NCBI GenBank assembly: GCA_965363755.1
Contig: CBDTVL010000104.1
Coordinates: forward strand, 1 to 12,568
From: JL08 sp965363755
GTDB taxonomy: Bacteria > Pseudomonadota > Alphaproteobacteria > Rhodobacterales > Rhodobacteraceae
Direction: 5' to 3'
Length of the DNA stretch: 12,568 nt
Both the position numbers and the translations under genes were made by a program. Positions 7,514 to 12,568 of this stretch are shown piece after piece (the stretch's first letter is position 1; the number at the start of each line of letters is the position of its first letter). The notes under the pieces were generated by a model. The model searched no databases. It was not told the DNA's origin and was given only the letters and a program-made list of their open reading frames with translations.

Positions 7514-7688
7514 CACAAATATCTCCCGCTCTAATTTTACTGTGCAATTCAATTCGGTGTAATCGGTTCCAACAGTGTCTTTTGTTTGCTTGGGAAGTCA
7601 ACGTGGCAAAGCGCAACTCTTTAGCGAGGAGACATACAAAAGGAACCTGCATATTGTTCATCGACAGCAAAATTGCACTGCGCTGAAC
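7514..7688. other. 175-bp gap between barrel gene and third DUF3604 gene
   Basis: This is the largest gap inside the leftward cluster. It is more AT-rich than the genes, and includes TTAGAGCGGGAGATATTTG just before the next start. TTGACT occurs on the minus strand near 7600, but no good -10 box lies 16-18 bp from it. No strong hairpin with a T-run was found. It may hold a second promoter or a processing site, which I could not establish. Confidence 0.4.
7522..7527 (-). promoter_or_regulatory. Ribosome binding site deciding the DUF3604 start at 7513
   Basis: On the minus strand GGGAGA lies 8 bases before the ATG at 7511-7513. It supports that start over the in-frame TTG at 7552, which would place 13 charged residues (CTVKLEREIFV and flanks) before the signal peptide. 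Confidence 0.7.
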
Positions 7689-8672
7689 CTAAAACGTGAG
7701 CGCGACGTTGAACCACAATGTATCGCTTTCGAACCTGCGTTTGGCATCGAATTCTTTGTAATATTTGAGCTTCAGGCTGGCGTCTTTGCCAAAGATCGTG
7801 GCCCCGCTGTAGGTGATGACAGGCCCAAGTCCGATAACCTGTGCGCTCAAACTATCGGCGCCTAAAAACGCCTTGGTGGTTTCTGCACCTGACCCGCTGT
7901 CATCCCCGATTTGTTTGTAGATATAGCCGGACGCTCCAAAGGCCCATCCGGACTTGGTGTGCTGAAGTATTGCGCCTTCCAGGTTCAACGTGGGCGCGTT
8001 TTGATAATCTGTCGCCGTATTTCGCGTACTGAACAGAAGGCTGGCCGCGCCTGAAAGTTCCAATCCTGTTGCGGGATCAAAATGAGTTGCAGAAAAAACC
8101 GGCTGAAAAGACCAAATATTCTTGCCTGTATTCAGCGCGTTGATGGTCCGGTCCGGGATATCAATTGTCGCGGTATTATAGCTGCCTGTTGGTGCAAACA
8201 CCGAGAACGCTGCGCTATAATGCACCTTGCCTTCATGCCAGCCGACCAGCGGCGTCACAGTAATGTCGCCAATTCCCGATGTCGTATCCTTGATCGGAAC
8301 GCCGACAATCGGCGGCGTCTGGCCGATGAAAGAGAGGTTTGCATCAATAACGAATGGGATATTCACATTGATCGCCGGAGTTCCGCCCCATAATTCCGCG
8401 TCAAAAACCCGGGTCACACTCACTTTTGCAAAAGCGAGTTCCAGGTCGGCATCTGCCCTGATCGGCAATCCGGCCAGCGAGAGACCCGAGACGGAGCCTT
8501 CAGAAAAAACAAAATCAACCCCCGCATAGGTACCAGGTCCGGGGACAATACCGGAAAAGCTGCCACGGGATCCAAGCAGGTAGGCGCCAATGCCGCCTTC
8601 AACCGCTTGTGACGGCGTGGCTGCGGTGATGATCAGCAATGCGGCCAGTGCGCGTCGAATATTCAGCAACAT
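7689..8672 (-). CDS. Outer-membrane beta-barrel, 'MetA-pathway of phenol degradation' family
   Basis: A 327-residue protein of the Phenol_MetA_deg type, a group of outer-membrane beta-barrels annotated as putative transporters. A signal peptide spans 1-23 (ALAALLIITAATPSQA). The mature part alternates short amphipathic strands with turns, for example VHYSAAFSVFAPTGSYN (about 150-166), a segment common in this family. The last residue is phenylalanine (WFNVALTF), the usual signal for BAM-dependent insertion. It lies between two DUF3604 genes on the same strand, 71 bp after one and 175 bp before the next. It may let small, perhaps aromatic or hydrophobic, substrates into the periplasm. No phenol catabolism genes are nearby, so the family name should not be read as a pathway assignment. 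The upstream GAAAGA is a weak ribosome binding site. Confidence 0.78.
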   Translation of the reverse strand: MLLNIRRALAALLIITAATPSQAVEGGIGAYLLGSRGSFSGIVPGPGTYAGVDFVFSEGSVSGLSLAGLPIRADADLELAFAKVSVTRVFDAELWGGTPAINVNIPFVIDANLSFIGQTPPIVGVPIKDTTSGIGDITVTPLVGWHEGKVHYSAAFSVFAPTGSYNTATIDIPDRTINALNTGKNIWSFQPVFSATHFDPATGLELSGAASLLFSTRNTATDYQNAPTLNLEGAILQHTKSGWAFGASGYIYKQIGDDSGSGAETTKAFLGADSLSAQVIGLGPVITYSGATIFGKDASLKLKYYKEFDAKRRFESDTLWFNVALTF

Positions 8673-8743
8673 ATCAATGATCTTTCAGTATCAGCAGTGT
8701 TGATGGCGGCCGCACATCCGAGCCCCGCAGCCGTCAGTTTTGA

Positions 8744-10534
8744 TCATTTGGTTGGTGTGTACCAGATCGGCGACCCCCATGCGCGTTCCTGGATCGTCGC
8801 CTTCACGTCGGGCAGCAAAGGCAGACCATGTCGCACAGCATCATAGGTGGTCCATCTAGGAGTCGGAATCTCAACGGCCCGGGCGTAATAGAACGCGTGT
8901 TGCTGTGGATCGAATTTGTCATCTGTCCAGCTCCCGATCAGGGAACCAGACCCTATGTCGTTGGTATAAAGGGCTGTCTCAAGGTCGACCGTTGTGCCGA
9001 CTGCGGGTAACATGCCTGATGCATCTCGGACGCGGTCATCGGACCAGACGACGTCAATGATCCGTTCATGAGTCTCGCCCGTCGCATCTGCCCAGCCTTT
9101 GATGATCTGAACCCGGTCCAGATTGGCCCCCATGGGGTCTTTTTCGGCATAGATTGTGAAACTAGGTGCGGTGTTTGATGCAGACAGATCGCCGCCCATC
9201 GGCACGCCATTGGCGAACCCATCTTCGATCATTGCTACGGGATCAGCGGGGTTCGCAGTCAGGTCGGCACCCCCGAACATTCGCACCTTGATGCGCGGTC
9301 CTGAGGTGGCAAATGTTTCGCGTCGTTTCATTGCGTCCCAGATGCTGGCGCGGGTGTTCTCCTCGGCCCAGACCCCCGCCAGCGAGCCGATAGACAGGTC
9401 CACCCCGTCTATCCAGCCGCCAACTCCGCCAGTACGGCGTCGATCCACGCTGCCGTCCTCTGGTCCGTGCCCGCCAATAAAGTCACTCTCGTCCACATCC
9501 GCCATCAACCCGTTGTGGTTGTCGGTCCCGCCAATAAAGCCCAACTTGAACGGGTTCTCGCCCAATTCCTGACCATAAGCCAACCCCAATTTCAGACCTT
9601 CACGCACGAAATCGCGCTTGGAAAAATAGCGGTTGGAGTTCTTTTGGATCGAGTTGGCATTCTCAAAATCGGCGAATTCGTCTGCCGTCCAGAACGCACG
9701 ATGCACCTCAGAGTTGCCCTTGATCTGCATCATCTCGATCAGCGGTTCCCACTGCGCGCGCGCACTTGCATACTCGGCGTCAACCGGATCACCGTAGTTG
9801 TCTACCTCAGGGAACATCTGCCCTTTGGACGCGTTGGAATTGTGTGGAATTGCCAACAGCGTTGAGCCCTCGTCCTGTGCGGTTTGAAGCCAGGCCCACA
9901 GCTCTTCGACCTTGTTGGTGTCATAGCTGGAAAGCGGCAAATCAGTCACCGTGCTGTCACGGTAAATCACGTTGCGGTGCATGTTGCCACCGCCCGGAGC
10001 AGCGGACCATTCGAACGCGATGAAAGCGGTGAAATTGCCCGGATCATTGTGTTCTTCGGCGGCATCAATGACGATCTGCCAACCTGATTTGGTCGTTTCG
10101 GGCCCCTGATAGAATGGCGGGTGGGTTGGGTTGTCGCTGCGATTGTTCGAGATAACATACTGATAGAACCATTGCTGTTTCTCTTCCAGAGATTGAAGAC
10201 TGCGCAGTTTTTGCAGATCATCCTGTAGATAGCCGGGCGCATCCGGGAAGATTGTCGAATACATCTCTCCAAGATATTCCACATGGTCGCTGACCGCCGC
10301 GAAATCGAGCGGGCGGCTGAGTTGTTTATGGCGACCATTCACCACAACCGGCGCCCCTTTGGCAAAACGCAGGCTGTCGGACGGCATCAACCGTGTGCCG
10401 CCGATATAAGCGTCCAGTGACAACGCCGTATGCATGTGGGTCTCGCCGAAATAGGCATTCCGCAAGGGGTTTGGTTCGGCCAATGCCGTGGTCGCAAGAA
10501 GTGCAAAAAGGGCGGGCAACACAAAACGATTCAT
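8744..10534 (-). CDS. Exported DUF3604 (PHP-like) protein, divergent middle copy
   Basis: A 596-residue DUF3604 protein with signal peptide 1-19 (cut after TTALA). It is about 40 residues shorter than its two neighbours, mainly because it lacks their Pro-rich N-terminal segment with SPYA and FP before the first motif. Its motifs are also variant: GETHMHT (30-36) where the others have GDTH, SDHVE (82-86), NMHRN (184-188), IPHNSN (229-234), GNSEVHR (273-279) and GGTDNHN (335-341). Most His/Asp ligands survive, so it may still bind metal but act on another substrate. The C-terminal EIPTPRWTTYDAVRHG (555-570) and SPIWYTP (588-594) are kept. Its ATG shares one base with the upstream gene's TGA (TGATG), with AAGGA 8 bases before, implying translational coupling. 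Function unknown. Confidence 0.92.
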   Translation of the reverse strand: MNRFVLPALFALLATTALAEPNPLRNAYFGETHMHTALSLDAYIGGTRLMPSDSLRFAKGAPVVVNGRHKQLSRPLDFAAVSDHVEYLGEMYSTIFPDAPGYLQDDLQKLRSLQSLEEKQQWFYQYVISNNRSDNPTHPPFYQGPETTKSGWQIVIDAAEEHNDPGNFTAFIAFEWSAAPGGGNMHRNVIYRDSTVTDLPLSSYDTNKVEELWAWLQTAQDEGSTLLAIPHNSNASKGQMFPEVDNYGDPVDAEYASARAQWEPLIEMMQIKGNSEVHRAFWTADEFADFENANSIQKNSNRYFSKRDFVREGLKLGLAYGQELGENPFKLGFIGGTDNHNGLMADVDESDFIGGHGPEDGSVDRRRTGGVGGWIDGVDLSIGSLAGVWAEENTRASIWDAMKRRETFATSGPRIKVRMFGGADLTANPADPVAMIEDGFANGVPMGGDLSASNTAPSFTIYAEKDPMGANLDRVQIIKGWADATGETHERIIDVVWSDDRVRDASGMLPAVGTTVDLETALYTNDIGSGSLIGSWTDDKFDPQQHAFYYARAVEIPTPRWTTYDAVRHGLPLLPDVKATIQERAWGSPIWYTPTK

Positions 10535-12459
10535 CAGTTTTTTCCTTTGGGAGAATACCAGATCGGCGACGTATAGGCGCGTTCCTGAACCAACATTGGA
10601 ACGCTATCAGGCAGATCGAGATCAAATTTGACAGCATCATAGGCTGTCCAGCGGGGCGTCGGTATTTCGATGACGCGGGCGTAATAAAACGCCTTGAGCG
10701 CCGGATCAAATTCCGGGTCTTGCCATACAGTGCCAAGTTCGGACGCCCCAATTGTATTGGTCCAGCTTGGGATCGACAGATCAACTGTGTGGCCAACCGA
10801 CGGCAGTTTGCCATCGCTGCCCGGCAGGCGCTTATCGGACCATGCCACGTCATAAACCTTCTCTTTCGGGGTGCCATCCGCGTCCAGCCAGCCTTTCACG
10901 ATCTGGACCCGGTCAAGGTTGGCTCCCATGGGATCGCGCAGGGCATAAACCAGAAAAGACGGCGCCCCTTCGCCGGGATGCAGGTCTGCACCCATCGGAA
11001 CGCCTTTGGTATAGCCAACAAGCGCCAGATCGCGTCGCAAGGCGTCAGATGTGTCAAAGTCCCAGCCACCGAACAGGCGGACCCGGATCCGAGAGCCGGT
11101 TGTGGCGTAGACTTCGCGGCGCTCCATTGCGTCAAAGAGGGCGCCACGCGAGTTTGACGGCGCCCAGACTGCAGTCAGCCCGCTGGTTATGTAGCGCCAG
11201 GAATAGTATTCGACGCCAATTTCTTTGTTCTGCTTTGCAAGATGGTTTGAGCGGTGCTCGTTCGGTTCATAGGCGGTGAATTTACCGTAGAAATTGTCAT
11301 TGTCGGGCGTAGACAGGCCCGTATGGGCATCGCCGGCTCCAACGAGACCAAACTTAAATGGATTGGTCCCAAACTTGTTCTCCAACTGCAGGCCTCGCTG
11401 TAGACCTGAGCGCACATATTCGCCAGGAATCATTTCTGGGGTTTTCGCTTCGGATGCGTCCAGATTGCCCCAATCCCAGGTCTCAAAATCAGCAAATTCA
11501 TCGTCGGGAGACAGCATTGGATGCGCCTCGCCATCGCCTTTGATCTGGGTCGCTTCGTAGAGTCGCTCCCATTTGTTGCGCTGTTCAACATAAGTTGCGT
11601 CATATGCAGCGCCGTCGGCAAAGTCATCCTGCAGGGCGAACATCATGCCGTTTGACAGATTGCCATTGTGCGGAATCGCGGTGACATCACCGCCGGTCAG
11701 GGCCTCGTAGTTTTCCAGCCACTTCCAAAGATCTTTTGGGTCACGACTGCCAATGGGGGGTGTAGTTGTATATGGTACAATCTGCCCTGCCCGTTCCGGC
11801 CCGTCGCGGAAAATAACGTTACGGTGCAGGTTGTTGCCCTTTTCCAGGGACGTCCATTCATAGGCAATGAATGTTGTGAACACGCCCGGGTCATTATATT
11901 CTTCGGCGGCCTGCATGATATCATCCCACACCCGTTTGTAGGCCGGGTTGCCGGGCTGGTAATTCAGCGCCTCTGACAGCTCGCCCTGAGAAAACTGGCG
12001 AACCAGCTCTTGAGCGGCCTCCTGGGCTTTTTGTCCTCCGGCCTTAAACGCCTCGTGAAACATCTTGCCATCCGGATCAGCCATGACATTCGGCGTGCCA
12101 GCGATCATGTCTGTGATCGCCCCCATTCCGTCTGAGTGATCCGTGATCATGAAAAAATCGAAGGGGGTCCGCAACTTTACCGGCTGCCCGGTGTTGGACG
12201 TGATCTGTTCACCGCGCGCAAAACGATATGCATCACGTGGCATCAAAGTGGTGCCACCGCCACCGGCATCACCAGAAAGACCAGTATGAACATGCGTGTC
12301 GCCAAAATAGACGTTTTCCGGAAACCCTCTGTCAGCGTAAGGCGAATAGGGGCGTGGTGGGAAAACCGGATCCAATCCATCCATGTTGATCGAATCCTGT
12401 GCAAATGAATGGCTCGCAAAAACCAGGAGCACAGTAGTTGGCAGCAGAAATCTCTTCAT
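10534..12459 (-). CDS. Exported DUF3604 (PHP-like) protein, first gene of the cluster
   Basis: A 641-residue DUF3604 protein with signal peptide 1-20 (cut after SHSFA, before QDS). It has the N-terminal PYSPYADRGFP segment (37-47) shared with the 5603-7513 copy. Motifs are GDTHVHT (53-59), TDHSDG (106-111), YEWT (200-203), NLHRN (210-214), IPHNGN (262-267), GDGEAHP (308-314) and GAGDAHT (374-380). The last has G-D where the other copies have T-D. The C-terminus has EIPTPRWTAYDAVKF and ERAYTSPIWYSP. The ATG at 12459 has TGGAG 6-7 bases before it. This is the first gene of the visible leftward cluster, so its 5' region probably carries the main promoter. A periplasmic metal-dependent hydrolase is inferred; the reaction is unknown. 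Confidence 0.93.
   Translation of the reverse strand: MKRFLLPTTVLLVFASHSFAQDSINMDGLDPVFPPRPYSPYADRGFPENVYFGDTHVHTGLSGDAGGGGTTLMPRDAYRFARGEQITSNTGQPVKLRTPFDFFMITDHSDGMGAITDMIAGTPNVMADPDGKMFHEAFKAGGQKAQEAAQELVRQFSQGELSEALNYQPGNPAYKRVWDDIMQAAEEYNDPGVFTTFIAYEWTSLEKGNNLHRNVIFRDGPERAGQIVPYTTTPPIGSRDPKDLWKWLENYEALTGGDVTAIPHNGNLSNGMMFALQDDFADGAAYDATYVEQRNKWERLYEATQIKGDGEAHPMLSPDDEFADFETWDWGNLDASEAKTPEMIPGEYVRSGLQRGLQLENKFGTNPFKFGLVGAGDAHTGLSTPDNDNFYGKFTAYEPNEHRSNHLAKQNKEIGVEYYSWRYITSGLTAVWAPSNSRGALFDAMERREVYATTGSRIRVRLFGGWDFDTSDALRRDLALVGYTKGVPMGADLHPGEGAPSFLVYALRDPMGANLDRVQIVKGWLDADGTPKEKVYDVAWSDKRLPGSDGKLPSVGHTVDLSIPSWTNTIGASELGTVWQDPEFDPALKAFYYARVIEIPTPRWTAYDAVKFDLDLPDSVPMLVQERAYTSPIWYSPKGKN
10543..10547 (-). 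promoter_or_regulatory. Ribosome binding site of the middle DUF3604 gene
   Basis: AAGGA on the minus strand lies 8 bases before the ATG at 10532-10534 and sits inside the last codons of the upstream DUF3604 gene. Together with the shared base of stop and start (TGATG), it supports coupled translation of the two paralogs. Confidence 0.65.
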
Positions 12460-12568
12460 GGTTTCTCCAGTTCATCACAATTTGAGTCAAAATGGGGTTG
12501 TTATGGTGATCTGAAAGCAGCTTTTTGGAAATCACTCTCGCGAAGGTTTTGCAATGATGACGCACAGA
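12460..12568 (-). promoter_or_regulatory. Upstream region of the DUF3604 cluster
   Basis: These 109 bp precede the first gene of the leftward cluster and should hold at least part of its promoter or leader. A good ribosome binding site (GGAG before the ATG at 12459) is present. TTGACT occurs on the minus strand at 12485-12490, but it is too close to the start codon to act as a normal -35 box. No other promoter element stands out. The window ends here, so the promoter may be further upstream. Confidence 0.35.

Noticed and set aside
7689..8672. Phenol degradation locus
   Set aside because: The barrel family name refers to a pathway, but no dioxygenase, hydroxylase or ring-cleavage gene is in the window.
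10393..11157. Plus-strand open frame of 254 codons across the junction of two DUF3604 genes
   Set aside because: It is a shadow of the two opposite genes; its translation is rich in Arg, Cys and Gly and resembles no family.
5603..12459. Phage-defence or nuclease system based on PHP-like motifs
   Set aside because: All three DUF3604 proteins have signal peptides and their partners are envelope proteins. No helicase, ATPase or toxin-type gene is present.
12485..12490. TTGACT as a -35 box for the DUF3604 cluster
   Set aside because: It lies only about 25 bp before the start codon, so the -10 position would fall on the ribosome binding site.

Overview
The window looks like chromosomal DNA of a marine alphaproteobacterium, most likely Rhodobacterales (roseobacter group). 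This is inferred from protein style, moderately high GC, a divergent Lrp-type regulator/ald pair, and a Nu-class GST beside mscL. No rRNA, tRNA or CRISPR was seen.

Left part (1-2861). Positions 1-644 hold no intact gene. They contain a decayed, frameshifted fragment of an IS200/IS605-type TnpA transposase (about 263-432, minus strand), an unrecognised open stretch (7-198, plus) and a small inverted repeat (583-609). Next come a divergent pair: an Lrp/AsnC-family regulator (645-1103, minus) and alanine dehydrogenase ald (1244-2362, plus). They share a 140-bp regulatory gap. ald converges on mscL (2433-2861, minus), with a strong hairpin terminator between them. A Nu-class (YfcG/YghU-like) glutathione S-transferase (3003-3698, plus) follows.

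Right part (3747-12459). All genes lie on the minus strand and are closely packed, so they read as one leftward operon or two linked ones. In order of transcription they are: a secreted DUF3604 protein (641 aa); a second, divergent DUF3604 protein (596 aa, sharing one base with the first); an outer-membrane beta-barrel of the 'MetA-pathway of phenol degradation' family (327 aa); a third secreted DUF3604 protein (636 aa); a membrane-anchored parvulin-type peptidyl-prolyl isomerase (283 aa); and a HupE/UreJ-2-type membrane protein with a periplasmic N-terminal domain (331 aa, overlapping the isomerase gene by 4 bases).

The right part is the most interesting. Three paralogous exported proteins carry PHP-like His/Asp motifs, and they sit with an outer-membrane pore, a periplasmic folding factor and a possible metal permease. 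Every product is predicted to enter or cross the envelope. My working inference is an uncharacterised periplasmic hydrolase system: the barrel admits substrate, the DUF3604 proteins act on it, the isomerase folds them, and the HupE-like protein handles metal. Substrate and reaction cannot be read from the sequence.
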